Notes: a model not told the origin generated them from the sequence alone. 64,000 bases of DNA from Rhodococcus sp. KBS0724 (GCF_005938745.2 NZ_VCBX02000001.1:1-64000), one strand, 5' to 3'. Positions 12,977-22,099 are shown, numbered from the stretch's first letter. Program-made: numbers and translations.

Positions 12977-14211
12977 TGAGCACTCCCAACCAGCCGGGCA
13001 GTGACCAGAAGAGCACGAGCACTTCCGGTTCGACGCCCCAAAAGCCGGAGCAGTCAGCTGCTCCGGCGGGTGCAGGGGGCTCGACGTCTCCCGTTGAGGT
13101 TTCGAAACCCCCGGCCGCTGGTAAGCCGAGCAGCTCTGCCGCCGATTCCAAGGCTGTGGCCGACAAGTCGGCGCCGCCTGCGGCTGGGAAGAGTTCACCG
13201 GCTGCTCCCGCTGCCCCGAAGTCACCTGACTCGCCGACGGCCTCACCGACACCGCCTAATCAGGTGCCGGTGGGCCAGGCACGCGGTAACCAGGCGCCGC
13301 CGTGGCAGCGTGGTCAGCAGCAGTCAGGTCCGCAACAGCCTGTATCTCAACCGCCTGTATCTCAACCGCCGGTTTCCCAGCAGCCGGTTTCTCAGCAGCG
13401 CGAGCCCCAAACTAACATCACCCGTCCGGCTGCGCCGCGACCCGATGTTCGTAAGGGACCCGCACCAGCTGCCGGGAAACCGTCGGTCGGTCCGCCGAAC
13501 CAGCGACCAGCAGGTCCTGGAGTTCCGTCGCAGCCGCCGGCTCGGCCGGTGGTCACGGGAACAGCGGCACCGAAGGTCATGAACAACGCGGTCGACAACA
13601 AGACCGTCGCCGACAAGACTGTGGCAAACAAGACGGTTGCAAACAAGACTGTGGCGAACCAGCAGGTTGCGCCGCCGAATGCTCCGGCCGGTCCCCGGGC
13701 CAAGGCTGCGGCCATCGACGGTCCGACTCGTCATATCAGCCGTAAGGATCTGCCGAAGGACATGCCGGACCTCTCCGAGGCGAAGCATCCACTGCCGCAG
13801 GCAGCTGTTGGTGATAAAAATCACGTCGCTGCCGTCGCGGCGGCGTCCAATGGGACGCCGTTGCGGGCGACGGTGCAGATCCGTCGTATCGATCCGTGGT
13901 CCACGCTCAAGATCACTTCTGTGATCTCGGTTTCACTTTTCTTCGTGTGGATGGTGGCCGTCGGTCTGCTGTACGTCGTTTTGGACGGTATGGGCGTCTG
14001 GGACCGCCTGAACAACGCGTTTACGGACATCGTGTCCGATGGCGGATCCGACGGACTGGTGACGGCGGGGCAAGTCTTCGGCTATTCCGCAGTGATCGGT
14101 TTGGCGAACATGGTGTTGTTCACGGCGCTCGTCACCATCGGATCGTTCATCTACAACCTCTGCAGTGACTTGGTTGGCGGCGTCGAGGTAACTCTCGCAG
14201 ATCGCGACTGA
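12976..14211 (+). CDS. DUF3566 membrane protein downstream of gyrA
   Basis: The 411-residue protein has about 270 residues of Pro/Ala/Gln/Ser-rich sequence, predicted disordered, with tandem PVSQ and TVANK motifs (13330-13400 and 13600-13660), followed by the DUF3566 domain: two membrane segments at about 312-338 and 370-395 with the conserved lead-in [15 protein letters not shown]. The family is conserved next to gyrA in actinobacteria; its molecular function is not established. The GTG start overlaps the gyrA stop by one base, so it is translated with the gyrase genes. Membrane or envelope localisation is inferred. Confidence 0.9.
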   Translation: MSTPNQPGSDQKSTSTSGSTPQKPEQSAAPAGAGGSTSPVEVSKPPAAGKPSSSAADSKAVADKSAPPAAGKSSPAAPAAPKSPDSPTASPTPPNQVPVGQARGNQAPPWQRGQQQSGPQQPVSQPPVSQPPVSQQPVSQQREPQTNITRPAAPRPDVRKGPAPAAGKPSVGPPNQRPAGPGVPSQPPARPVVTGTAAPKVMNNAVDNKTVADKTVANKTVANKTVANQQVAPPNAPAGPRAKAAAIDGPTRHISRKDLPKDMPDLSEAKHPLPQAAVGDKNHVAAVAAASNGTPLRATVQIRRIDPWSTLKITSVISVSLFFVWMVAVGLLYVVLDGMGVWDRLNNAFTDIVSDGGSDGLVTAGQVFGYSAVIGLANMVLFTALVTIGSFIYNLCSDLVGGVEVTLADRD

Positions 14212-14226
14212 CCTGCGGAAACAGTG

Positions 14227-14265
14227 CCCCACCGGACCCGTTTTGGTGTTAGCGGGCCGGTGGGG
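14227..14265 (+). terminator. Hairpin closing the gyrB-gyrA-DUF3566 unit
   Basis: CCCCACCGG at 14227-14235 pairs perfectly with CCGGTGGGG at 14257-14265, and inner CCCG/CGGG bases extend the stem. It lies 16 bases after the stop and before tRNA-Ile. There is no T-run, so termination strength is uncertain. Confidence 0.5.
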
Positions 14266-14286
14266 TAATCTTTGAAACCGGTTCAG

Positions 14287-14360
14287 GGGCCTATAGCTCA
14301 GGTGGTTAGAGCGCTTTACTGATAATGAAGAGGTCGGAGGTTCAAGTCCTCCTAGGCCCA
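14287..14360 (+). tRNA. ileT: tRNA-Ile (GAT)
   Basis: A 74-base cloverleaf: acceptor 14287-14293 (GGGCCTA) pairs with 14353-14359 (TAGGCCC), discriminator A 14360, D-arm with AGCTCAGGTGG, anticodon loop CTGATAA with GAT at 14321-14323, and T-arm GGTTCAAGTCC. The 3' CCA is not encoded. Position after gyrA is conserved in Mycobacteriales. Confidence 0.98.
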
Positions 14361-14388
14361 CTCCTTGTGCCGAAGAAGGGTTGCTGGA

Positions 14389-14499
14389 ATGAAGGTTTTC
14401 CTGCTTGTCGGGGCTAGCATTCTGGTGTCTCTCGTAGTCACCAAGTTGATCAAAAGTCAGCGCGGAGACAAGGTTTGGCACGATTTGGAAACAAGCTAG
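14389..14499 (+). CDS. 36-residue membrane peptide between tRNA-Ile and tRNA-Ala (DLW-39-like)
   Basis: ATG 14389 opens a 36-codon frame ending TAG 14499, with AGAAGG at about 14374-14379 as a well-placed ribosome site. The product has one hydrophobic helix (VFLLVGASILVSLVVTKLI), then a charged tail with KVWHDLETS. Short membrane peptides of this form, called the DLW-39 family, are known between these two tRNAs in actinobacteria; here the tail has VWHDL instead of the usual DLW motif, so the family call is tentative. Function is unknown. Confidence 0.72.
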   Translation: MKVFLLVGASILVSLVVTKLIKSQRGDKVWHDLETS

Positions 14500-14535
14500 A
14501 ACATAGGTACTCTGACTCCGGTCGGAAAACCGAAC

Positions 14536-14608
14536 GGGGCCTTAGCTCAGTTGGTAGAGCGCTGCCTTTGCAAGGCAGATGTCAGGAGTTCGAATCTCCT
14601 AGGCTCCA
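14536..14608 (+). tRNA. alaT: tRNA-Ala (TGC)
   Basis: A 73-base cloverleaf: acceptor GGGGCCT at 14536-14542 pairs with AGGCTCC at 14601-14607 (one G-T pair), discriminator A 14608. The D-arm has AGCTCAGTTGGTAGAGC, the anticodon stem CTGCC/GGCAG frames loop TTTGCAA with TGC at 14569-14571, and the T-arm has GGAGTTCGAATCTCC. CCA is not encoded. Confidence 0.98.
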
Positions 14609-14615
14609 CAGTTAG

Positions 14616-14651
14616 AAAAACACCCTCCCGGGAAACCGGGAGGGTGTTTTT
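14616..14651 (+). terminator. Intrinsic terminator after tRNA-Ala
   Basis: A 16-bp perfect stem: AAAAACACCCTCCCGG (14616-14631), GAAA tetraloop, then the complement ending in TTTTT at 14651. It is a classic Rho-independent terminator and could work in both directions. Confidence 0.9.
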
Positions 14652-14767
14652 GTATGTGCGGACCCGCTCCCCCCGTTGAGCGAAAGGTACGTTCGCTCTT
14701 CGGAATTAGCATGCCGACTGGGCGGTACGGTGCCTGAAATCGGACTCTCTGCGTTTACGATTCCCGC

Positions 14768-16435
14768 ATGAGATCTGTGTGGGACCGCATACGCCGCTAT
14801 TGTGGGACGCTTCATCCGGTTGGCCTTGCCTTTGCGCTGGTGTTCTTTACGTGGTCGATGACCCCGTCGCTGCTGCCACGCGCGTGGTACCTGCAGGGCG
14901 TTGCGTCGGGTATCTCCCTCGCTATGGGTTACGCGATCGGAACTCTGGTTGCGTGGGTGGTTCGCAAGTGTGGCGTCGAGCCGCAGTGGTCGGAGCGCAC
15001 GAAGAAGATCGCGTGGCGGACGATGGCGGTGGTAGCCGTGATAGCGGTTCCCCTCTTCTTGATTCTCGGGGCGCGGTGGCAGCGGATCGTCCGTGAACTT
15101 GTCGGTATGCCGCGTGACAGTGCAGCAAACTACCTTCTGGTGGCGTTTATCTCGCTGTTCATCTGGTTCATCCTGCTCGAGGCGTCGCGGGGCATTCGCC
15201 ATTCCACGAACCGTCTGTCGCAGTTCGCATTGCGGTTCGTCCCGAAGGAAGCGGCAAAGGTCGCCAGCCTTGTCGTGGTTCTCGCTCTGGCTGTCTTCGT
15301 CGTGAACGGTGCGCTGTACAACGGGTTGATCGCGTTCGCGAACTGGAGCTTCTCGGGCGCGGATACCGAAACTCCGGACGGTATCGAACAGCCGCTCATT
15401 GCCGAGCGCAGTGGTTCGCCGATGTCTGCGGAAGCCTGGGACTCGTTGGGGCAGGAAGGGCGCACCTTCATGGGTAGTGGCCCCACGGCGGCGGAGATCA
15501 CGGCGCTGACGGGGCGTGAGGCGAAGCAACCGATCCGCGTCTATGCCGGGCGTGAGTCGTCGGATTCGATTCGCGGCGTGGCAAACCGGGTTGTCGACGA
15601 ACTCAAGCGCACCGGTGGGTTCGACCGCGGAACTCTGGCCGTCGTCACGACGACGGGCCGTGGCTGGGTCAACGAGGATGTGGCGTCGGCGTTCGAATAC
15701 GTCGAGGACGGGGACACGGCCATCGCGTCGATGCAGTACTCGTTCCTGCCAAGTCCGTTGGCTTTCATCGCCGACCGTGAGACTCCGATGGTCGCCGGCC
15801 GCGCACTGTTCAACGCTGTTTTTGCGGAGTGGATCGACTTGCCGGTCGAGACGCGTCCCGAGTTGGTCGTGTTCGGTGAGAGCCTCGGCTCGTACGGTGG
15901 ACAGGCTGCGTTTGCCGGCGATCAGGACATGATGACGCGCGTCGACGGAGCGTTGTGGGTGGGCACGCCCAACTTCACGCAGCAGTGGCAGGAGATCACG
16001 AACAACCGTGACTCCGGTTCGCGCGAGATTCTTCCTGTGATCGACGGCGGTGAGTCGATCCGTTTTGCCGCTGATCCGATCGACTTGGAGCTCGACGCCG
16101 ACTGGAACGACGATCGAATCGTGTACTGGCAGCATGCGAGTGACCCCATCACGTGGTGGTCGTTCGACCTCTTGCTCAACAAGCCGGACTGGTTGAGCGA
16201 AAAGCCGGAGGGCCGCGACGTGGATCCGGGGATGACCTGGATTCCTCTGGTGACGTTCTGGCAGGTCACGCTCGACATGGTGTTCTCGGCTGATGTTCCG
16301 TCGGGTCATGGGCACAACTACGGCGAAGACGCCGCGGACATGTGGGCCAACATCTTGCATCCGCCGACGTGGACGCCTCAGAACACCGAGCAGTTGCGGG
16401 CGCTCCTGACGAACAATCTGGAGCCGACAAAATAG
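14768..16435 (+). CDS. Alpha/beta-hydrolase membrane protein (PF10081-type)
   Basis: The 555-residue protein belongs to the COG4425 family of membrane-anchored alpha/beta hydrolases. The N-terminal 185 residues hold about five hydrophobic segments, such as LAFALVFFTWSMTPSLLP and NYLLVAFISLFIWFILL. The C-terminal part is the hydrolase domain, with nucleophile elbow FGESLGSYGG. Substrate is unknown, with envelope lipid or ester turnover a reasonable guess. ATG 14768 follows a weak ribosome site. It is a single-gene unit after the tRNA terminator. Confidence 0.85.
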   Translation: MRSVWDRIRRYCGTLHPVGLAFALVFFTWSMTPSLLPRAWYLQGVASGISLAMGYAIGTLVAWVVRKCGVEPQWSERTKKIAWRTMAVVAVIAVPLFLILGARWQRIVRELVGMPRDSAANYLLVAFISLFIWFILLEASRGIRHSTNRLSQFALRFVPKEAAKVASLVVVLALAVFVVNGALYNGLIAFANWSFSGADTETPDGIEQPLIAERSGSPMSAEAWDSLGQEGRTFMGSGPTAAEITALTGREAKQPIRVYAGRESSDSIRGVANRVVDELKRTGGFDRGTLAVVTTTGRGWVNEDVASAFEYVEDGDTAIASMQYSFLPSPLAFIADRETPMVAGRALFNAVFAEWIDLPVETRPELVVFGESLGSYGGQAAFAGDQDMMTRVDGALWVGTPNFTQQWQEITNNRDSGSREILPVIDGGESIRFAADPIDLELDADWNDDRIVYWQHASDPITWWSFDLLLNKPDWLSEKPEGRDVDPGMTWIPLVTFWQVTLDMVFSADVPSGHGHNYGEDAADMWANILHPPTWTPQNTEQLRALLTNNLEPTK

Positions 16436-16474
16436 TTGAAAGTGGCTGTACGACAACCACTCTAAGGTTGTTTC

Positions 16475-16486
16475 CTTACCGGTAAG
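16475..16486. promoter_or_regulatory. CTTACCGGTAAG palindrome before the lipase gene
   Basis: A perfect 12-base palindrome lies 78 bases before the lipase start, in a region with TATGTT just downstream. Perfect short palindromes in such positions are commonly TetR-family operators; no such regulator is adjacent here. A second inverted repeat, CACTGTG at 16517-16523 with CACAGTG at 16532-16538, lies in the leader. Confidence 0.4.
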
Positions 16487-16563
16487 TTTGTTTTGAGGTA
16501 TATGTTACCCTGCGTTCACTGTGTGTCAGAGCACAGTGCAAACGACGTGGGGAGAACGTGACC

Positions 16564-17841
16564 GTGAAGAACCGAATGTCGTGGGCAATCGGCTTGTCCG
16601 TTGCAGCACTGGTGACCAGTGCTGCAACGGCGCCGTTCGCAGCGGCTGAACCAGCGGATTTCTACACTCCGCCGACGGAATTGCCGGCCGGCAACAATGG
16701 GGACCTCATTCGCAGTGAGCCGACGCCCTTGCTGCTCAGCGTGCCGGGATCGAACGGCCCGTGGCCCGCTACCGCCACCAAGATCATGTACCGCAGCGAG
16801 GACGCCAATGGTGCCCCCGTTGCGGTCACCGGCACGTACCTCGAGCCGACAAACCCGTGGACCGGGCAGGGGGCGCGTCCACTGGTTGCCAGCGCAGTAG
16901 GCACTCACGGACAGGGTGATCAGTGCGCCCCGTCCAAGCTGTTCAACACCGGAATGGAATACAAGTTTCCGACCGACGTGATGGTCGGCTACGAGTCCAT
17001 CTGGGTGAATATGTTGTTGCTCAACGGCATTGCGGTTGTCGTCACGGACTACGACGGGCTGGGAACGCCAGGTGACCACACGTACGTGAACCGGGCGGCC
17101 GAGGCGCACGCTGTCCTCGATTCGGTGCGCGCTGCTCAGCAATTGCCGAATGCCGGCATTCCCGACAACGGGCCCGTCGGCCTGTGGGGTTACTCGCAGG
17201 GCGGCGGCGCTGCCGCTGCGGCAACGGAACTGAAGCCGTCGTACGCCCCGGAGCTCGATCTGAAGGGCACGTACGCTGGTGCTCCTCCGGCTGATCTGGA
17301 AGCCACTCTCGCGCAGATCGACGGTAGTTTTCTCACCGGCTTGATCGGATACGCGCTTAACGGGATCGTGGCGCAGTACCCCGAAGTGGAGCCGCTGCTC
17401 GACGCGGAAATCAACGATCGCGGACGGGCGATGCTCGCGGCGACCAGAAATCAGTGCGTCGGCGAGACCGGGCTGCAATTCGCATTCCAGAAGACATCGG
17501 AGTTCACGAAATCGGGTGAATCGTTGTCAGCGGTGCTCGATCGCTTGCCAGTTGCGCAGGGAATCCTGGCAGAGCAGAAGATCGGCAACCTGACGCCGAC
17601 GTCGCCGGTCTTGATTCAGCACGGCCGAGCTGACGACATCGTGCCGTTCGGGCAGGGACAGCAACTCGCACGGGACTGGTGCAGGGGCGGCGCTACCGTG
17701 CAGTTCTCGGTCAACGAGCTGCCCTCCGTCGCACCAGGTGTGGCACTGGGCCATCTGGCCCCGTATGTGACGGGTACACCGGAATCCGTCGGCTACATGA
17801 TCGACCGGTTCAACAACGTTCCGGCACCGTCGAACTGCTGA
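16564..17841 (+). CDS. Secreted lipase of the LIP family (PF03583)
   Basis: The 425-residue protein has a signal peptide (about residues 1-27 ending AAAEP) and an alpha/beta-hydrolase domain of the type of Candida antarctica lipase A, common as secretory lipases in actinobacteria. The nucleophile elbow is GYSQGG, and the later HGRADDIVPF and LGHLAPY segments supply the acid and histidine. Paired cysteines suggest export. GTG 16564 is preferred over GTG 16558 because the GGGGAG ribosome site at 16549-16554 is 9 bases from the former but only 3 from the latter. Likely role: extracellular triglyceride or ester hydrolysis. Confidence 0.87.
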   Translation: MKNRMSWAIGLSVAALVTSAATAPFAAAEPADFYTPPTELPAGNNGDLIRSEPTPLLLSVPGSNGPWPATATKIMYRSEDANGAPVAVTGTYLEPTNPWTGQGARPLVASAVGTHGQGDQCAPSKLFNTGMEYKFPTDVMVGYESIWVNMLLLNGIAVVVTDYDGLGTPGDHTYVNRAAEAHAVLDSVRAAQQLPNAGIPDNGPVGLWGYSQGGGAAAAATELKPSYAPELDLKGTYAGAPPADLEATLAQIDGSFLTGLIGYALNGIVAQYPEVEPLLDAEINDRGRAMLAATRNQCVGETGLQFAFQKTSEFTKSGESLSAVLDRLPVAQGILAEQKIGNLTPTSPVLIQHGRADDIVPFGQGQQLARDWCRGGATVQFSVNELPSVAPGVALGHLAPYVTGTPESVGYMIDRFNNVPAPSNC

Positions 17842-17858
17842 CGCCGACCCACGAACGA

Positions 17859-17895
17859 AAAGAGGCCCGGAACACACTGTGTTCCGGGCCTCTTT
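17859..17895. terminator. Bidirectional terminator between lipase gene and cwsA
   Basis: A 16-bp perfect stem with a short loop: AAAGAGGCCCGGAACA at 17859-17874 and its complement at 17880-17895 ending TTT. A-tract and T-tract on the two sides fit termination of both converging genes. Confidence 0.85.
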
Positions 17896-17905
17896 GCTTC
17901 AAGAT

Positions 17906-18334
17906 TTATGCGGTTTGGTCGTCCACTCGCGGCGGAGCCGACGCCACCGGCGGGTGCTCGCGGTGGCGGCTCTTGTAGAAAACCGCTCCGCCGATCACTG
18001 CCACACCGGCAATCACGAACAGGCCGATGCGCTTGCGTCCGCGCGGCTTCGGTTCACGCTCTGCGCGCGCCGCTGACTTGGCGGGGAGGGACTTCGCGCA
18101 CTCGACGCCCTTCTTGGCGAGAACGGCGCTCTGACGGCCCAGGAACAGGCCGAGCTGTCCGGCACCACGGGCGGTCGCTGTTGCGACCACAGCGGCGATG
18201 CGGCGGGCGTTATCGGCTGCGTCTGATTCCTTGATACGTGATGCCGTTTCCTCGAAAGAATCTTCGACCCTGGCCAAGGCTTGGTCGAAGGTGTCGGGAA
18301 GCTGGCTGCTGAGGGACTCGGTCACTCGTGTCAT
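17906..18334 (-). CDS. cwsA: CwsA-like cell-wall synthesis and shape protein
   Basis: The 142-residue protein has a helical, charged N-terminal part, one membrane segment near the C-terminus (IGLFVIAGVAVIGGAVFYKS) and a short Pro-rich tail (PPVASAPPRV). Length, topology and position after gyrA-tRNA-Ile-tRNA-Ala match mycobacterial CwsA (Rv0008c), which helps localise the cell-pole and division machinery. Sequence similarity over the N-terminal half is weak by eye, so the symbol rests largely on synteny and architecture. Confidence 0.68.
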   Translation of the reverse strand: MTRVTESLSSQLPDTFDQALARVEDSFEETASRIKESDAADNARRIAAVVATATARGAGQLGLFLGRQSAVLAKKGVECAKSLPAKSAARAEREPKPRGRKRIGLFVIAGVAVIGGAVFYKSRHREHPPVASAPPRVDDQTA

Positions 18335-18346
18335 GACTCCACTTTG

Positions 18347-19132
18347 TCACAGGATCTGTCCCAGGAACTGCCGGGTGCGTGGATTTTGTGGGTTGTCGAA
18401 GAATTGATCAGGGGCAGCGTCTTCGACGATCTTGCCGTCGCTCATGAAAACGATGCGATCCGCGGCAGCGCGGGCGAAAGCCATTTCGTGGGTGACCACC
18501 ACCATCGTCATGCCCTCGTCGCGAAGGCGAACCATCACGTCCAAGACTTCTTTGACCATTTCAGGGTCGAGCGCTGATGTCGGCTCGTCGAAAAGCATGA
18601 CGCTCGGCTTCATGGCCAGCGCGCGGGCGATGGCAACGCGTTGTTGTTGACCGCCCGAGAGTTGGGAGGGGTAGTTGTCGGCTTTGTCGGACAAACCGAC
18701 CAGGTCGAGGAGTTCGAGTGCCTGCGCCCGGGCTTCGTCCTTCGCGACTCCCTGCACGTGGCGTGGGCCTGCTGCGACGTTTTCCATGGCGGTCATCATG
18801 GGGAAGAGGTTGAAGTTCTGGAACACCATCCCCGTGTTGTGACGCTGCTTCGCGATCTGCGCCTCGGTTCGCAGTCGGCGTTTGCCGTTGCTGTCGACGT
18901 AACCCATCGATTCGCCACACACTTCGACGATTCCGGAGTCGATGACCTCGAGGCAGTTGAGGGTGCGCAGCAGGGTGCTCTTACCGCTACCCGACGGTCC
19001 CAGTAGTAGGACGACTTCGCCTGTGGACACGCTGAAATCGATGCCGTCGAGCACGCGTACGTCGTTGAAGGACTTGATCATGTTCTCGACGCGAACAACC
19101 GTGGCGGCGGCGGCAATGTCGGTGGTGGTCAT
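18347..19132 (-). CDS. Polar amino-acid ABC transporter ATPase
   Basis: The 261-residue protein is the ATP-hydrolysing subunit of a GlnQ/HisP-type importer. It has Walker A GPSGSGKST (about residues 45-53), Q-loop VFQNFNLFP, signature LSGGQQQRVAIARAL, Walker B VMLFDEPTSALDPE and H-loop VVTHEM. Its start overlaps the permease stop by 4 bases. With the permease and lipoprotein it forms a complete transporter, probably for an amino acid or an N-substituted derivative used by the neighbouring catabolic genes. Confidence 0.95.
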   Translation of the reverse strand: MTTTDIAAAATVVRVENMIKSFNDVRVLDGIDFSVSTGEVVLLLGPSGSGKSTLLRTLNCLEVIDSGIVEVCGESMGYVDSNGKRRLRTEAQIAKQRHNTGMVFQNFNLFPMMTAMENVAAGPRHVQGVAKDEARAQALELLDLVGLSDKADNYPSQLSGGQQQRVAIARALAMKPSVMLFDEPTSALDPEMVKEVLDVMVRLRDEGMTMVVVTHEMAFARAAADRIVFMSDGKIVEDAAPDQFFDNPQNPRTRQFLGQIL

Positions 19133-19869
19133 CTGTTCACTGCTTCCGCTAGCTGAGCTGACTCGGCGACTTTCGCATCACCGGAATTGTTCTTGCGCTT
19201 GTAGTTGCGGTCGTAGCCTCGGCCGGCCCGAGCTTCGAGGACGCGCTGGATCATTCCCCAGAGGGTGGTCAGCACAAGGAAGTACAGGGCCGCGGCGCAC
19301 AGGCCTTCGAGGACCCGGAAGTTGACCTGAACCAGAAACTGCGTGCGCCGCAACAATTCTTGGACTGAGATGACCGATACCAGAGTTGTGGTCTTGAGCA
19401 GCCCGTTGAAGCTGTTGCCCAACGGTGGAATCATGACGCGAAATGCCTGGGGCAGCACGACAACTCGGAATACCTTGAACGGTGACATGCCCAGTGCGCG
19501 GGCCGCCTCGGTTTGTCCTGCCGGCACCGACATCAATCCCGAGCGGACGATTTCGGAGAGGTAGGCGGCTTCGTTGAGAACAAGCCCGAGTAGTGCGGAC
19601 TCGATGACGCCGAGTTTGATACCCACTTGCGGGAGCCCGGTGTAGATGATGACCAACTGCACCAGCAGGGGCGTGCCACGCATCAGCCACACGTAGAAGC
19701 CGACGATAGCGCGCAGGATCCACCAGCGGGACGAGCGTGCCGCAGCAACGACGACGGCCAGCATCAGGCCGAGAATCATGCTGACGACAGTGAGCCAGAT
19801 GGTGACCCATGCGCCCTCGAGCAGTTGCTTACTGGTCAAGATCGAGAAGAATGCATCCCAGGACCACAT
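19129..19869 (-). CDS. Polar amino-acid ABC transporter permease
   Basis: The 246-residue inner-membrane subunit has about five hydrophobic segments and the HisM/GlnP-type coupling loop EAARALGMSPFKVFRVVVLPQAFR, broken here as EAARALGMS followed by LPQA. It has the Pro-Pro-LGNSF segment typical of the family. A charged C-terminal tail (about 30 residues) extends past the last helix. The substrate specificity cannot be read from the sequence. It is co-transcribed with the ATPase and lies 56 bases after the binding-protein gene. Confidence 0.95.
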   Translation of the reverse strand: MWSWDAFFSILTSKQLLEGAWVTIWLTVVSMILGLMLAVVVAAARSSRWWILRAIVGFYVWLMRGTPLLVQLVIIYTGLPQVGIKLGVIESALLGLVLNEAAYLSEIVRSGLMSVPAGQTEAARALGMSPFKVFRVVVLPQAFRVMIPPLGNSFNGLLKTTTLVSVISVQELLRRTQFLVQVNFRVLEGLCAAALYFLVLTTLWGMIQRVLEARAGRGYDRNYKRKNNSGDAKVAESAQLAEAVNR

Positions 19870-19925
19870 GGGGTCACCTTTCGGTTGGAGCGAAGCTCAG
19901 AATTGATGTGAGCGGAGCTCAGTAC

Positions 19926-20786
19926 TCAGGGCTGCAGCGGACCGGTGCTGACGGAGATGTCGCCGTCGTAACCGTCGACGCCGTATTCCTCGAACAGAGC
20001 GGGGAGGAAGCCGTCGGCCCGCATGTCGGTGAGGACGCGCGCCACCTCGACGGCGGTTCGGCTGCCCTGGGCGAATCCGAGCGCCAAGGGCGAGTTGTTG
20101 ATGCCGTCGACGCCCGTCTCGAAGCGGCCGTCCTTCTGGTAGAAGGACGTTACGGAGCTGACAATTGCCGCCCCATCCGCTTGTCCTGCCGAAAGTGCTT
20201 GGTAGGCATCAGCATTCGTCTTGAATGTCTGGACGTTCATGGACGGCTTTCCGGCGGCGGAAAATGTTTCGTTCAACGCGTTGAGGGTGTCGAACTCGTA
20301 TCCCGGCGCTTCGACGGCGACGGTCTTGCCGGCTAGATCGTCGACGGACGAGATGGACTCGGGGTTTCCTGCCGGTACCGAGACGGATACCGCCTGGACC
20401 TCGTACGGAACGAGCGAAATGGTCTCGGCCCGGGCCGGTGTGTAGAACATCCCGGTGTCGATCATGTCCCAGCGGCCACTCTGCACGCCGGGGATCTGGG
20501 CGTCGAACTCGATGTTGACGAAGTCAGCGCGAAGGCACAGGCGCTTCGCAATCTCTTTGCCCAGGTCAACGCGCATTCCGACGACCTTGCCTGACTCGTC
20601 CACGTACTGCATCGGAGGGAGTGTGGCATTGGTGGCGATGGTGAGGGTGCCTTCTTCGGCGAGGTCCGACGAGCCCAGGGTGGGGGTGCAGTCGGTGGGT
20701 GCGGCGGTGTCGTCGCTCCCCGATCCACAGGCTGTGAGGGTGGCTGCCAAAGCGGTGGCGGCTGCGACTGCGAGCATTCTGCGCAT
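19926..20786 (-). CDS. Amino-acid ABC transporter substrate-binding lipoprotein
   Basis: The 286-residue lipoprotein has a signal peptide with lipobox LTAC (Cys20) and the family-3 solute-binding fold (TLTIATNATLPPM..., GMRVDLGKEIAKRL). It should be anchored outside the membrane and deliver ligand to the permease. A GAAAGG ribosome site precedes ATG 20786. It is the first gene of the transporter unit and is preceded by a LacI-type operator at 20880-20893. Confidence 0.93.
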   Translation of the reverse strand: MRRMLAVAAATALAATLTACGSGSDDTAAPTDCTPTLGSSDLAEEGTLTIATNATLPPMQYVDESGKVVGMRVDLGKEIAKRLCLRADFVNIEFDAQIPGVQSGRWDMIDTGMFYTPARAETISLVPYEVQAVSVSVPAGNPESISSVDDLAGKTVAVEAPGYEFDTLNALNETFSAAGKPSMNVQTFKTNADAYQALSAGQADGAAIVSSVTSFYQKDGRFETGVDGINNSPLALGFAQGSRTAVEVARVLTDMRADGFLPALFEEYGVDGYDGDISVSTGPLQP

Positions 20787-20879
20787 TTTCGAGTGGCCTT
20801 TCGGGAGTGGCTTCCGCCTACATTTTTTCGGACGGTAGAGCGCTTTTTGAGGGGCTCAGAGTTGTCCGAATCAATTTCA

Positions 20880-20893
20880 TGGGATCGATTGCA
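20880..20893. promoter_or_regulatory. LacI-type operator in front of the transporter genes
   Basis: TGGGATCGATTGCA has the CG-centred dyad and TG...CA ends typical of LacI-family operators. It shares the 12-base block ATGGGATCGATT with the site before the lyase gene (22130-22143, opposite strand). It lies 94 bases upstream of the binding-protein start. The divergently placed LacI-family gene is the obvious regulator. Confidence 0.72.
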
Positions 20894-21002
20894 CTGAGCT
20901 TGGCACGCGATTGATGAAGGGTCAACGCCGTTAACGCGAGAGATACCGACGAAACGAACTGTTAACGAAACTGAGTGTCCTACGCCACCGTCATTGCCGT
21001 TT

Positions 21003-22025
21003 TCAGTGACGTCCGTCATGTGGCGTGCACGAACTTCGCTCGATCAGTGTGGAGCCGATCCGGTAGGTGCGTCCTTGGTCTTCTTTCTCGAGATTTCCCG
21101 AATCTATTTGCTGGAAAAGAAGATCCATCGCAACATTGGCCAGTTGAACAGCGCCGTTGTCGATTGTGGTGATCGCCGGTTGCCACATCTCGAGCCAGGG
21201 CATGTCCTCGTGGCACACCAGAGACAACTCGTTCGGAATGCTCACGCCGCGGCCGACAAGGGTCGGCAGAACACCGAAAACCGCTTCGTGATTGGCGGCG
21301 TACAGCGCAGTCATCTTCGGTGCGTGATCGAGTAGTGAACCGATGGCCTCGGCCCCGAAATATGTTGTGAAAGAACCTTTTCTGACCAAGGATTCATCCA
21401 CCTCGACGCCGTATTCGGCCAGTGCGCGACGGTATCCCTCGAAGCGTTCTCGGCCGGACGTCGCGTCGTCGGTGCCGCCGATGTAGCCGATATTCCGGTG
21501 GCCGAGTCCGAGCAGATGCCGGGTGGCGAACATAGCGCCGTCGATGTCGTCGGCAAGCACGTTGGGGGCTTTGCTGCCCTCCACGGACCTGATGAGGTTG
21601 ACGACGGCGCTTCCCGCGAGCAGTTCGTTGGTGGCGGTGGCGTTACGGCCACTGCCGATCACGATCGTCCCGTCCACACCATGCTCGGCCAGCATCTCCA
21701 GCACATCACGCTCGCGTGAGACATCGGCATCGGTGATGCATAGAATGACCTGAAAACCCTTGTCCGACGCTCTTTTCTGTACCACCTCCGCAACGGTGTG
21801 GAACGACGCGTTGAGCAGGTTGTTCATCACGAGGCCGATGAGGTGTGATCGCCGTGAGCGTAGGGTGCTCGCGGCGCGATTGGGGCGGTACTGCAGCTTG
21901 CGCGCCGCTTCCTGCACGGCCGCTCTGGTCTGCGGAGAGATCAACGTCGATCCACTCAATGCGCGTGATGCAGTGCTTCGCGAAACGCCGGCTGCGTTTG
22001 CGACATCGATCAGGGTGACTGTCAT
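21003..22025 (-). CDS. LacI-family transcriptional regulator
   Basis: The 340-residue repressor has an N-terminal helix-turn-helix (LIDVANAAGVSRSTASRAL, residues 5-23), a hinge helix with YRPNRAASTLRS, and a periplasmic-binding-like effector domain (HLIGLVMNNLLN..., GHRNIGYIGG). It lies between the transporter unit and the catabolic operon, and both have a shared 14-base operator, so it most likely controls both and its inducer is likely the imported compound or a product. The 216-base gap to the transporter and the 158-base gap to the lyase gene hold the promoters. Confidence 0.93.
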   Translation of the reverse strand: MTVTLIDVANAAGVSRSTASRALSGSTLISPQTRAAVQEAARKLQYRPNRAASTLRSRRSHLIGLVMNNLLNASFHTVAEVVQKRASDKGFQVILCITDADVSRERDVLEMLAEHGVDGTIVIGSGRNATATNELLAGSAVVNLIRSVEGSKAPNVLADDIDGAMFATRHLLGLGHRNIGYIGGTDDATSGRERFEGYRRALAEYGVEVDESLVRKGSFTTYFGAEAIGSLLDHAPKMTALYAANHEAVFGVLPTLVGRGVSIPNELSLVCHEDMPWLEMWQPAITTIDNGAVQLANVAMDLLFQQIDSGNLEKEDQGRTYRIGSTLIERSSCTPHDGRH

Positions 22026-22099
22026 CGTGTCCTCTTGGCTTCATTGACTGGATGGTTGCTTCATTCGACTATGCCCGTGTTACGAGTCTGTTTCCTGGC

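Noticed and set aside
14612..16456. A 614-codon minus-strand frame opposite the membrane hydrolase
   Set aside because: Arg-rich composition typical of antisense frames in GC-rich genes; the plus frame has membrane helices and a nucleophile elbow.
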